This document shows, piece by piece, positions 52,852 to 60,944 of a stretch of DNA of 64,000 nucleotides. The translations under genes were made by a program, and so were the position numbers. Source of the stretch: Roseibium album. Its GTDB lineage: Bacteria > Pseudomonadota > Alphaproteobacteria > Rhizobiales > Stappiaceae. The notes beneath the pieces are model-generated. The model saw nothing but the letters and a program-made list of their open reading frames with translations. It was not told the DNA's origin and searched no databases. Position 1 is the stretch's first letter. The number at the start of each line of letters is the position of its first letter. Where the stretch lies: positions 1-64,000 of the forward strand of contig NZ_CXWE01000013.1 in the NCBI RefSeq assembly GCF_001404515.1. The letters are read 5' to 3'.

Positions 52852-53113
52852 CATAAATACGACGCCTTACCCAATCAGGCTTCCGATCCATGAAATGATT
52901 ATGCAATTCATATGAATTTTGATTGAAGCTCCTGAACAGGAGTTTGTGATGCCTGATGGGTATTTCTTGCTCAGCGATGAGCAGTTTTCGGGGGATGTGG
53001 TCGCTTTTGCGGACCGGCACACAGGGCGATAGCGGCTACGACAGAAATGCAGCCAATTTCCTGTCCGCTATCTGCATGTTGCAACCGTTTGCTATTGGCT
53101 GTGTTTCTGAAAC
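52852..53113. other. AT-rich spacer
   Basis: No gene that I can support. Base composition shifts to AT-rich here and stays so until about 54.0 kb. Confidence 0.4.
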
Positions 53114-53506
53114 CTACTCTGCTGAACATTTAGTGAGCAACATCTTGTTAAATTCTTCGACTTCGTGATTGGGAGCCAAAAAACTGGAATCGAAATGATA
53201 GCTTGAAGCTATAAAGTATGCCAATCTACCACCTTTTTCCAATTGATTTGATAATTTTTCTTCTGGCACACCCAGAACACCTTTGCTGAACGATAAAAAA
53301 AATCCAAAATAGTATTCACTTCCACAGCTATACCTAAAATCATTCAATGTATAATACTTCGCTACATAGAACGCCAATCTATCTACCGATTCCAAATTGA
53401 ATTTACCTTCAGTTTTTTCTATGTATTCAGCGGGAAATAGAATAATCAATGAAAAAAGTGCGAAAATCAAAGCAACAATCGGACATACCAAGTACTTAAT
53501 TCTCAT
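53114..53506 (-). CDS. AT-rich gene for a small membrane-anchored protein
   Basis: 130 aa. One N-terminal hydrophobic helix (YLVCPIVALIFALFSLIILF) then a soluble domain rich in Tyr/Phe/Ser with two further cysteines (YSCGSEYYFG, LLTKCSAE). No recognised family. ATG 53506. Codon usage is clearly more AT-rich than the neighbours, which suggests acquisition by transfer. Confidence 0.55.
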   Translation of the reverse strand: MRIKYLVCPIVALIFALFSLIILFPAEYIEKTEGKFNLESVDRLAFYVAKYYTLNDFRYSCGSEYYFGFFLSFSKGVLGVPEEKLSNQLEKGGRLAYFIASSYHFDSSFLAPNHEVEEFNKMLLTKCSAE

Positions 53507-54027
53507 CTAAACTTAGATCCAATAAGCAAACGAACACAATAGATTCGAATTTCGCCGATTTGCAAAAACAAAGATACCGCGATGAAGACGGCGGAATCCA
53601 CCAGTTTACGCTTCATGAAGCGATCATCCACAAAGCTGTGCACGCCCTTCAATACGAAAATGGATGACTACCAACTTTGGCGTGTGAAGAAAGTACGGGG
53701 TTTTGGTGGTTGTCCATCCTCAAATGCCTGCGCCAGTGACTATGGATAGCGGGCCGGTTCAGCCGCTCTCCGTCCAGCAGTTCGACGATATGCCCCGGAA
53801 CAACCCGATTGGTCTTCAGAACAACTCCGCATCAAGTGAATTGAAGCTGAACCGGAAAGCCCGCAAGGCGGAAGCTGCCCGGCAAAGGAGAAGCACGAAG
53901 GCACAACAGAATGCGGACAAAGCCTTGGGCACGCTGCACTAATTACTGATTGCTATGACCACGGGCAATCCGCCCGTTGCACATCATAGATTGATACAAA
54001 AAGTTTCTTTTTAGTAGAACATGTTCG
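53507..54027. other. Mostly non-coding AT-rich stretch
   Basis: Contains only the doubtful small frame at 53742-53942. The sequence near 53,600-53,700 looks like decayed coding sequence, but I cannot identify a parent gene. Confidence 0.3.
53742..53942 (+). CDS. Doubtful small basic protein
   Basis: 66 aa from ATG 53742, rich in Lys/Arg/Ala/Gln in its second half (LKLNRKARKAEAARQRRSTK). No family match. Upstream TTG/GTG codons at 53703-53708 are alternatives. The coding case rests only on length and charge pattern. Confidence 0.28.
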   Translation: MDSGPVQPLSVQQFDDMPRNNPIGLQNNSASSELKLNRKARKAEAARQRRSTKAQQNADKALGTLH

Positions 54028-54702
54028 TCAGTCTGCTTCTGTCGCCCGGATCAAGGCCTTCAAGCGGTCTTTGTCCAGAATCGTGATCCGTTTGGGCGCA
54101 AGCGATATCAGGTTCTGAACCGCGAGGTTGCGCAACAACCTGGAAACAACTTCACGCAGTGTACCGAGGTCACGGGCAAGCCGCTCTTGCGACAGGCATA
54201 CAACTCCGGTTTCGTCCGACCGGGCCAACAACAACAGGATCAACCGGTCTTCCTGTGGCAGCCTCATGGTCTGCTCAAGGCTGCTCAAGAGGGAAAAGAC
54301 CCGTCCGGAGAGTTGCTCGAACAGAAACCTCTGAACAGCCTGGTCCCTCGCAAAGAGTTCCCTGAAAACCGCGCCTGACAAGGTGAGAAACTCCGCGCCC
54401 TGCGTATCCGCAGCAGCCCAGGCGGGATAGGGCATCTCTGAAAACAGGCTGTTCAGGGCAAGAACGCAGCTTTCTCCAGGCTCTATCCAGTACAGCGTCC
54501 CCTCGCGGCCTTCCGGATCAATGTAATAGACGCGGATGCTGCCCGACTTTACCAGATAGACACCGTTGACGGCGTCACCCGGATGCAGGATGTCATTACC
54601 TGGCGCAACGACGGCTTTTGAAATGTTGTTTTTCAGATAGGTCAGCGTTTCCGGCTGCATGCCGCTCGCAAACGGTATGATTTTTTCGATGTCATTGTCC
54701 AT
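54028..54702 (-). CDS. Crp/Fnr-family transcriptional regulator
   Basis: 224 aa. N-terminal cyclic-nucleotide-binding-like beta-barrel (ILHPGDAVNGVYLVKSGSIRVYY; GTLYWIEPGESCVLALNSLF), a dimer helix, and a C-terminal winged helix with LSQERLARDLGTLREVVSRLL as recognition helix. It lacks the N-terminal cysteine cluster of Fnr, so it is unlikely to be a [4Fe-4S] oxygen sensor. It lies 69 bases downstream of the V-ATPase A gene on the same strand, with a hairpin in the gap, so it may be the last gene of that operon and its regulator (inference). Confidence 0.87.
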   Translation of the reverse strand: MDNDIEKIIPFASGMQPETLTYLKNNISKAVVAPGNDILHPGDAVNGVYLVKSGSIRVYYIDPEGREGTLYWIEPGESCVLALNSLFSEMPYPAWAAADTQGAEFLTLSGAVFRELFARDQAVQRFLFEQLSGRVFSLLSSLEQTMRLPQEDRLILLLLARSDETGVVCLSQERLARDLGTLREVVSRLLRNLAVQNLISLAPKRITILDKDRLKALIRATEAD

Positions 54703-54716
54703 GTGAGTAACAATCA

Positions 54717-54738
54717 GTCAGGTTTTCGGGGACCTGAC
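54717..54738 (-). other. Hairpin before the Crp/Fnr gene
   Basis: Stem GTCAGGT/ACCTGAC with an eight-base loop, located between the V-ATPase A stop and the Crp/Fnr ATG. No T-run on the transcribed strand, so possibly a processing or translation-control element, or an operator. Confidence 0.4.
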
Positions 54739-54770
54739 GCTCGCTCCCCTTCACCTCGCAAATCAGGAAA

Positions 54771-56609
54771 TCAAGCCTGATTCATGCGAGTCGGCGCAGC
54801 ATGCAGGTTCCGGTTGATCTTCTCCAACAGGTCCTTGCGTTCATTGCTCCCGTCCGCCGAGTAGTTGAGGTTCTTGAACGTTGATGTCTGTTCGGTGAAG
54901 AACGTCCGGACGGCATCCTTGTCCCCGAAGGCGAATTCGGTCGTCGCGATCCTGTAGACGAGGTCGAAGGTTTCCTGCTGGCGTGTCAGTGGAGCGGAAA
55001 CGTCGACGTCGTCGAAGGCATCCTGCTGCAGATAGACCATGTCCAGGAACAGCGCTTTTTGCTGAAGCACGAAATCCTCGGTCGATATGCCCTCCTCCCC
55101 GGTGACCTGCATCATTCGGGTGATCTCGTCGCCCTTGCGCAACAATTCGATCATCTCCTCAACACGCGGCACCCAGTCCGGGCCGATGTTTTCCCGGTAC
55201 CAATCTCCGAGTTGGCCTTGGTATCTGGACCAGGACAGCAAGGGGTCGACCGCCGGATAAAACCGCTTGTAGGCGCGCTCGGACGACAGACCAAGGAAGG
55301 TCTTGACGGTGCCAAGCGTGGACTGGGTGACAGGTTCCTCAAAGTTGCCGCCCGCGGGTGAAACCGTTCCGATCATCGTGAGACTGCCGGTGTCACCGGT
55401 TGCGGTCTTCAGGACACCCGCGCGCTCATAAATTCCCTTGATGGCAGAGTCGAGATAAGCCGGGAATGCCTCTTCTCCCGGGATCTCTTCAAGACGGCCG
55501 GACGTTTCACGCATTGCCTGCGCCCAACGCGACGTGCTGTCGGCAATCAGAAGCACGTCATACCCCATCTGACGGTAATATTCGCCGAGTGTAATCCCGG
55601 TGTAGATCGACGCTTCCCGGGCGGCCACAGGCATGGAAGACGTGTTGCAGATGATCACCGTGCGGTCCATCAACGTGCCGTCACCTGACGGGTCCGGCTG
55701 ATGCGGAAATTCCGTGATGGTCTCAACCACTTCCCCGGCACGTTCGCCGCAAGCGACCACGATCACGATGTTCACCGCCGAAAAGCGGGAAATCAGCGAC
55801 TGCAGAACGGTCTTGCCGGCACCGAACGGTCCCGGGATGCAACCCATCCCGCCGCGCGCAATCGGAAAGAACGTATCGATCAGACGTAGTGTGGTGATGA
55901 GAGGTTCGCGCGGATAAAGCCGTTCGCTCTGCCCGGACCTGACAAGGCCCTCCGGTATGGCCCGGCGAACCGGCCAGTGCTGTACCATGGTCAGATCACG
56001 TGTCTCGTCCCTGTCGTTCCTGAGCGTGATGACGACCTCGTTGATTGTGAACGTTCCTTCGCGCACCCGTTCAACCGACCAACTGCCGGTCAGGGTGAAC
56101 GGCGCCATCACCTTGTGCTCGAAACGGCCCTCGGGGACCGTCCCGAGTGTATCGCCCGCCATCACGGGATCGCCGGCCTTGACCTTGGGTTCAAAGGCCC
56201 ATTTCCGCTTCTGGTCCAGCGCGTTGGTCAGAACACCTCTTGGCAGGAAAAATCCGTGCTCTGCCGCAATGTCCGCAAGCGGGTTCTGCAATCCATCGAA
56301 CACCGTGCTGAGCAATCCCGGTCCGAGCGCGACGGACAGCATTTCACCGCTCTGGATTACCTTGTCACCGACCCTCACACCGGCGGTGCTTTCGAAGACC
56401 TGCGCTTCGGCCGACTTGCCGCGCACTCGGAGCACCTCGGCCTTCAGATATTCGCGTGGTTTTCCCTCCCGCTCCGGCCCGTGCGGAATGATGTAGACGA
56501 CTTCGTTCTTGATCAACGGCGCGTTCTCGAGCGGAGCAAGCGTGACGAGGTCATCCTGGACTGCAATGATCTCGGCAGTCGGTTCGGGAAGCTGAACATG
56601 GCTGGTCAC
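54771..56609 (-). CDS. ntpA: V-type ATPase catalytic subunit A
   Basis: 612 aa. The catalytic nucleotide-binding subunit of a V/A-type ATPase. Walker A reads IPGPFGAGKTVLQSLI, with SRWAQAMRETSGRLEEIPGEEAFPAYLDSAIKGIYERAG and IGTVSPAGGNFEEPVTQ typical of A subunits; the bulge 'non-homologous region' is present before Walker A. GTG start overlapping the stop of the DUF2764 gene (GTGA), with GGGAG upstream. Last ATPase gene of the operon, whereas in most bacteria A directly precedes B. Confidence 0.96.
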   Translation of the reverse strand: MTSHVQLPEPTAEIIAVQDDLVTLAPLENAPLIKNEVVYIIPHGPEREGKPREYLKAEVLRVRGKSAEAQVFESTAGVRVGDKVIQSGEMLSVALGPGLLSTVFDGLQNPLADIAAEHGFFLPRGVLTNALDQKRKWAFEPKVKAGDPVMAGDTLGTVPEGRFEHKVMAPFTLTGSWSVERVREGTFTINEVVITLRNDRDETRDLTMVQHWPVRRAIPEGLVRSGQSERLYPREPLITTLRLIDTFFPIARGGMGCIPGPFGAGKTVLQSLISRFSAVNIVIVVACGERAGEVVETITEFPHQPDPSGDGTLMDRTVIICNTSSMPVAAREASIYTGITLGEYYRQMGYDVLLIADSTSRWAQAMRETSGRLEEIPGEEAFPAYLDSAIKGIYERAGVLKTATGDTGSLTMIGTVSPAGGNFEEPVTQSTLGTVKTFLGLSSERAYKRFYPAVDPLLSWSRYQGQLGDWYRENIGPDWVPRVEEMIELLRKGDEITRMMQVTGEEGISTEDFVLQQKALFLDMVYLQQDAFDDVDVSAPLTRQQETFDLVYRIATTEFAFGDKDAVRTFFTEQTSTFKNLNYSADGSNERKDLLEKINRNLHAAPTRMNQA

Positions 56610-57352
56610 GAGGTGGCTCCCTCAAACGCGAATGAGTTGTCTGTCGGAAATTCTGTGACGGCAGGGTCGATGCCGGATGGAGAACCGTTGCCCAGCGCTG
56701 CCTCAACAAGGGTCGCAAGTCGGTCCCTTGCGTCGTCTTCGTTGTAACGTGACCAACGTTCGACAATAACCCAGCGCAATACGTAGATCGCGACGGCTTC
56801 GAAATCGAACTCGTGCAGCGCGCCGAAGTGGTCCAGTTGACGAAAAACCTGGGTCAGGGTCAAACGTTCCATGCCGATGTGATCGCCCGCCTGCAGGAAG
56901 CGATGCGCATCCGAGATCCACGGCATGAAATGCCCGAGGCCAAACGCGGGATCGCTCCAGTTGGCCTTGATCCGGCCGCACCAGCGACCGTAGCCCCAGG
57001 AAGCAATGTCACCGGCTGTTTCCTGGCCGTCGCGCCTCCGGCGAAGAGCCGCGATCAGGGTGCGGGTTTCCATGCGCGTTCCTACAAGATGCTGCAGATC
57101 CGGATAGTCCTTCAAATCATTGACCACCTGGTTTGCGCGACGGATCACCTCAAGGTCCTGGTCGTATTTGGCGACGCCTGCCCAGGCAGTGATTTCCACC
57201 AGTTCCTGCAAGAGCCCTGTGTGCTCCGCTTCCAACATCGACATGCGCTGCTTCAACCGGAACTCGGAGATCGGCACGCTTTTGCGCGTGAACAATTTGC
57301 CCAGATCGGGAAGACTGGTGACAAGTGCGATATATTGGTGCGGTTGCGACAT
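56606..57352 (-). CDS. DUF2764 family V-ATPase-associated protein
   Basis: 248 aa. MSQPHQYIALVTSLPDLGKLF and the downstream KSVPISEFRLKQRMS are typical of DUF2764 proteins, found between subunits E and A of bacterial V-ATPase operons in place of subunit C. Probably forms the central-stalk funnel. ATG 57352; the E stop is 2 bases upstream and its own stop overlaps the A start. Confidence 0.85.
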   Translation of the reverse strand: MSQPHQYIALVTSLPDLGKLFTRKSVPISEFRLKQRMSMLEAEHTGLLQELVEITAWAGVAKYDQDLEVIRRANQVVNDLKDYPDLQHLVGTRMETRTLIAALRRRRDGQETAGDIASWGYGRWCGRIKANWSDPAFGLGHFMPWISDAHRFLQAGDHIGMERLTLTQVFRQLDHFGALHEFDFEAVAIYVLRWVIVERWSRYNEDDARDRLATLVEAALGNGSPSGIDPAVTEFPTDNSFAFEGATS

Positions 57353-57354
57353 GG

Positions 57355-58056
57355 CTACCTGAGGACCCCTTCCATCACGGCCCGCAGGCGTGGCTGCAGG
57401 TGGCGTTTGAGCAAAGTCGCGACGGCTTCTTCGGTCAGATCGATGGAAACGTCCCTGTCGGTCAGCTTCACCTTGATTCCGGCGAACCCCGGTGCGGTTG
57501 AAAAGGTTACACCGCCGCGCAGCGCCTCGCCCGCCAGGGCAATCACGAAATGCGTCAGCGTTCCCGGTTCTACCGCTTCGGGAGACTGTTTCAGTTCCTC
57601 GAAGGTGACGACCTTTTCCGGAAGCACAATTTCCATTGGTTCGGTGTTGCTCACCGAAGCATTTTCCTTCGCGTTGCCGGCCATCGCCAGAATGAGTTTT
57701 TGCAGGAACTGCTCATCTCCGAGCGTGGTGCCCACAAGGCGCCCGGCCTCCTGTTGTATCCGGTCACCAAGTTCGTTTCGCAGACTGAGCACCAGATCCC
57801 TTGCAGCGACCTTCAGCCCGTCCTCCGTCGCGGCCTTCTCCCTGGCTGCTTCAGCCCTCGACTCGGCCAGCAATGCGTCTGCTTTTTTCTGCGCCTCCGA
57901 GACGATGGCCTCTGCCCTGGTCTTTGCCTTGGCAAGGATTTCGTCGCCTTCCGACTGGCCCGCCGATACGCCCTCGGACTTCAGCCGGTCAATCAGGGCC
58001 TGGACCCCGGCGCCGGCTGCATTTTCCAGATCTGTCGAGCCACTGTTCTTGGACAT
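57355..58056 (-). CDS. ntpE: V-type ATPase subunit E (peripheral stalk)
   Basis: 233 aa from ATG 58056, with GGAGGC upstream. The N-terminal 120 residues form a long charged helix (DEILAKAKTRAEAIVSEAQKK, DALLAESRAEAAREKAA), as in the stator coiled coil, and the C-terminal part is a globular domain that binds A/B. The frame extends 85 codons further upstream, over-running the K gene, and that extension is spurious. Expected to pair with a G/H subunit, which is not encoded in view. Confidence 0.82.
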   Translation of the reverse strand: MSKNSGSTDLENAAGAGVQALIDRLKSEGVSAGQSEGDEILAKAKTRAEAIVSEAQKKADALLAESRAEAAREKAATEDGLKVAARDLVLSLRNELGDRIQQEAGRLVGTTLGDEQFLQKLILAMAGNAKENASVSNTEPMEIVLPEKVVTFEELKQSPEAVEPGTLTHFVIALAGEALRGGVTFSTAPGFAGIKVKLTDRDVSIDLTEEAVATLLKRHLQPRLRAVMEGVLR

Positions 58057-58084
58057 AACTGCCTCCGTTTCCGTCAATTGGGCT

Positions 58085-58534
58085 CTAACTCGGGATCGAG
58101 CCGGCAAGAACCAGCGCGAAAACCAACGCGAACACGGAAAAACCCTCGAGCACCGCGGCCGGGGCCAGCGAAATGCCGAAAATCTCCGGCTTGGCCTTGG
58201 ATGCATGAATAGCGGAAGCAAGAACCTCGCCCTGACGGATGCCGGTAAAGAGCATCGTGAAGCCGGACAGTACGCCAATACCGAAGAGCGCTGCGCCATT
58301 GGCGGCGTCAATACTCGATTGCTGAAGCGAGAACATGATCACGATGCCGTAGATCACCTGCGAGGACGGCATGAGCGAAACACCGATAAAGCGACCGTAG
58401 CCGCCTTCACTGTCGAGCATGGCGCCAATCGCGGCACTGCCACCCAGCGCACAGCCCCATGCGCTGCCGATCGCACCCAGAGCAACCGGTGCGTAAAGCC
58501 CAAACCAACCGAGAGCCACAACGAATTCGTTCAC
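58085..58534 (-). CDS. ntpK: V-type ATPase proteolipid subunit K, Na+-type site
   Basis: 149 aa, four transmembrane helices in two hairpins, a duplicated c-type rotor subunit. Residues aligned with the Na+ site of Enterococcus NtpK are all kept: Ser58 and Gln59 in MPSSQVIYG (for Thr64/Gln65), Tyr62 (Tyr68), Gln101 in IRQGEV (Gln110) and Glu130 in AAVLEGF (Glu139). Only the second hairpin has the carboxylate, as normal in this class. GTG start at 58534, after GAGGAG, overlapping the stop of subunit I (GTGA). Confidence 0.9.
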   Translation of the reverse strand: MNEFVVALGWFGLYAPVALGAIGSAWGCALGGSAAIGAMLDSEGGYGRFIGVSLMPSSQVIYGIVIMFSLQQSSIDAANGAALFGIGVLSGFTMLFTGIRQGEVLASAIHASKAKPEIFGISLAPAAVLEGFSVFALVFALVLAGSIPS

Positions 58535-60324
58535 AGGCGTGTCTCCTCTTTCTTGAACGGACGGAAGGGCGTGCCCTCGTCTTTCAAACCCCAATTGAAA
58601 AATTCAATAACGTTCAGCCGCAATCCATGGACGCAACCTGCAATCAGACCGAGCCCGATATTTATGGCGTGCCCGATTGCCAGAACGAGAATGGCAATCA
58701 GAATTCCGATACCGGGAACAGACTGGTTGAGCTGTCCGGAAAGCGAATTGATGGTTTCTGCAAGCGATGCCGCGGCTAGTCCCAGCGCAAACAGACGCAT
58801 GTAACTCAGGACATCGGAAAAGATGTTGACGATCCTGGCCAGCGCCGTGAAGCCGTCGAAAATCCGAAGTCCGCCGGCCTTGACGGAATCGACCTTCCGG
58901 TCACTGCCGAAAAAACCGACGACAAGCAGGCCGGCAACAACACACGCCGGACCGACAGATGCAAAAAAGGTACCCTGACCCAGGAATGTCGACAGCCCTC
59001 CGAGTGCAACAAACGACCAGCCGACCGGCTGGAACCTGCCGCTTGGTGTCTTCTCGTGGACAGCCCGCATGAGATTGGCGAGAACAATGTGGACCACGCC
59101 AATCGTCAGCGTGATTTTCATCATTGTCTGCACATCCTTGAGATCAAGTATCTTCAGATGCGCCAGAAAGCTTCCTTCAGGTGGTGTGACACCGAAGTAG
59201 CTGCCGGTGGCCACACCGAAGGCTGCGGTCGAAATCATCAGCCAGGTCGACATTCGCAACATGCGTTTGCCAAGCTCAGATCCGGCGAAACGCTTGCGAA
59301 ACAGGAACAGGACCAGCAGAAGCAGCAAACCGTAACCCGCGTCCGTCATGATCATGCCGAAAAAGACGATGAAGGACACGTAGACGATGGCAGACGGATC
59401 CCAATCCCGGTAACCGGGCGTCTGATAGAATTCCACCAGGTTTTCGCCACCTTCCATTGCATGTGTGTTTTCCAGGAGTGTCGGCGGTTTGTCCTTGTCC
59501 GTAATCTCGTCGAACACGGCGGCGATACCGAGGTCGGTGGCAAGGTCCCGGATCTCGTTGACCAGATCCCGTCTGGCCCAGGCCTGAAGTACAAAAACCC
59601 GCTCTTTGTCCGCGGTTTCCAGCGCTGCGCGGTTGCGCGCGGATCTGTCGCGCGCGGCAGCCAGGTTCTGTGCCAGGACATAGCGCCATTTCGTCAGGGA
59701 CTGGCGCTCCAACTCCAGCTCTTCGAGTTCTATTGCCGACTGCTCGGATCGCCGTCTGAGTTCGGAGAGTGACAAGGCACCAAAATGAACCCGTGGAACG
59801 GGCATGGAATTCACAGGCGGCTCTTCGGGTGACAGGAGTACGATATAGCTGCGGTACTTGTCCTGATGCACAATCTCGATGATCTTGTCTGAAGGGTCGA
59901 TCAGCTTCAGCTTCCCTGCGGGGACAACATAGAACCACAGTCTATTGTCACCGACTTCCGCCAATTCGGAGAAACTGAATTCACCCCAGGGCTCAACATC
60001 CTGGATTCGATTGTCCAGTTGGGCGAGCCGGTCCCGGCATTCCTTCAACGCCTTCCTGTTTTTCAGTGTGGCATCGACAACTTTTTCAAGATCGAACTCG
60101 TCAGGAACGGTCACCGGGCGGCGTTGGGTGGCACAGTCCACCAGCCAGCGCAACGCCTCGACGGCCTCGCGTCCCAGTCCGGGCGGAACGGCTTCCAGAT
60201 CCTTTTGTGCCGAGGCAAGCGGTACAAGATGAAAAACTCCGAAGGATTGGGCAGCCTCAAGCACCTTTTCCTTGTCATTCAGAATTCCGACAAGACTGAC
60301 CTTTACGAGCGGAACGATGGTCAT
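58531..60324 (-). CDS. ntpI: V-type ATPase subunit I (a-type)
   Basis: 597 aa. The N-terminal ~330 residues are soluble with coiled coils; the rest has about seven to eight hydrophobic helices (IVYVSFIVFFGMIMTDAGYGLLLLLVLFLF; then IGILIAILVLAIGHAINIGLG). The helix HVLANLMRAVHE and the region LSYMRLFALGLAAASLA contain the arginine expected next to the rotor (NVFSDVLSYMRLFALG). ATG 60324 overlaps the subunit D stop (ATGA). Confidence 0.9.
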   Translation of the reverse strand: MTIVPLVKVSLVGILNDKEKVLEAAQSFGVFHLVPLASAQKDLEAVPPGLGREAVEALRWLVDCATQRRPVTVPDEFDLEKVVDATLKNRKALKECRDRLAQLDNRIQDVEPWGEFSFSELAEVGDNRLWFYVVPAGKLKLIDPSDKIIEIVHQDKYRSYIVLLSPEEPPVNSMPVPRVHFGALSLSELRRRSEQSAIELEELELERQSLTKWRYVLAQNLAAARDRSARNRAALETADKERVFVLQAWARRDLVNEIRDLATDLGIAAVFDEITDKDKPPTLLENTHAMEGGENLVEFYQTPGYRDWDPSAIVYVSFIVFFGMIMTDAGYGLLLLLVLFLFRKRFAGSELGKRMLRMSTWLMISTAAFGVATGSYFGVTPPEGSFLAHLKILDLKDVQTMMKITLTIGVVHIVLANLMRAVHEKTPSGRFQPVGWSFVALGGLSTFLGQGTFFASVGPACVVAGLLVVGFFGSDRKVDSVKAGGLRIFDGFTALARIVNIFSDVLSYMRLFALGLAAASLAETINSLSGQLNQSVPGIGILIAILVLAIGHAINIGLGLIAGCVHGLRLNVIEFFNWGLKDEGTPFRPFKKEETRL

Positions 60325-60944
60325 ATGCGGGCCATCCTTTCCTCGGCACTGCGAGCAGCCGTCTTACGCTTGGAAATCTTGGCACGCACAACAGCGTCAC
60401 GCTCCGCGTCGGCAAGCGCCATCCGTATTTTCTTTATGTTCCGCTCAGCGCGCGGGATCAGGACCTTCTCGAACAGATTGACACGCCGCGATATCACGGC
60501 CTCGGCTTCAATCAGCTTGTCGATACGTTCTCGCGCCACATCGCGCTTGAGGTTCAGTCGCAGCAATTCGCGCATGCCATCGACATACGGATCGACCCAA
60601 TGGGGACGCGCAAGCAGGGAATACGGCTCAACTTCAACATCGATTTCACCAAGAACCGGCAAAACAGTGCCGGAAAGATTTTGCTCCGACCGCTCGACAC
60701 CTTTCAACCGTACCAGTCCCTCAAGCGGAACGTGCTTGTTCGCCAACATAGGCAGGGCTGCCGCAAGATCGGCAAAACGCTGCTCATAGTGTTGCTCAAG
60801 CCGCGCCAGGGTTTCCTTTGCCTTGGCCCGCTCCGCTGTTATCTGAAGCCGTTTCAGCTCGAGAGACGGCAGAAATCGCCGATATTCCGCAAGCTGCGTG
60901 CTTTCCCGTGCGAGTGAGGACTTGTTGAGTGCAAGCTTTGCCAT
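60321..60944 (-). CDS. ntpD: V-type ATPase subunit D (central shaft)
   Basis: 207 aa, two long antiparallel charged helices at the N- and C-termini as expected of the rotating shaft; N-terminal LALNKSSLARESTQLAEYRRFLPSLELKR is typical. No membrane segments. ATG 60944 shares its A with the subunit B stop (TGATG). Soluble V1 part. Confidence 0.9.
   Translation of the reverse strand: MAKLALNKSSLARESTQLAEYRRFLPSLELKRLQITAERAKAKETLARLEQHYEQRFADLAAALPMLANKHVPLEGLVRLKGVERSEQNLSGTVLPVLGEIDVEVEPYSLLARPHWVDPYVDGMRELLRLNLKRDVARERIDKLIEAEAVISRRVNLFEKVLIPRAERNIKKIRMALADAERDAVVRAKISKRKTAARSAEERMARI

Noticed and set aside
56813..58804. Plus-strand open frame of 663 codons across the V-ATPase genes
   Set aside because: It is antisense to four strongly supported genes, has no family resemblance and is explained by GC-rich codon usage.
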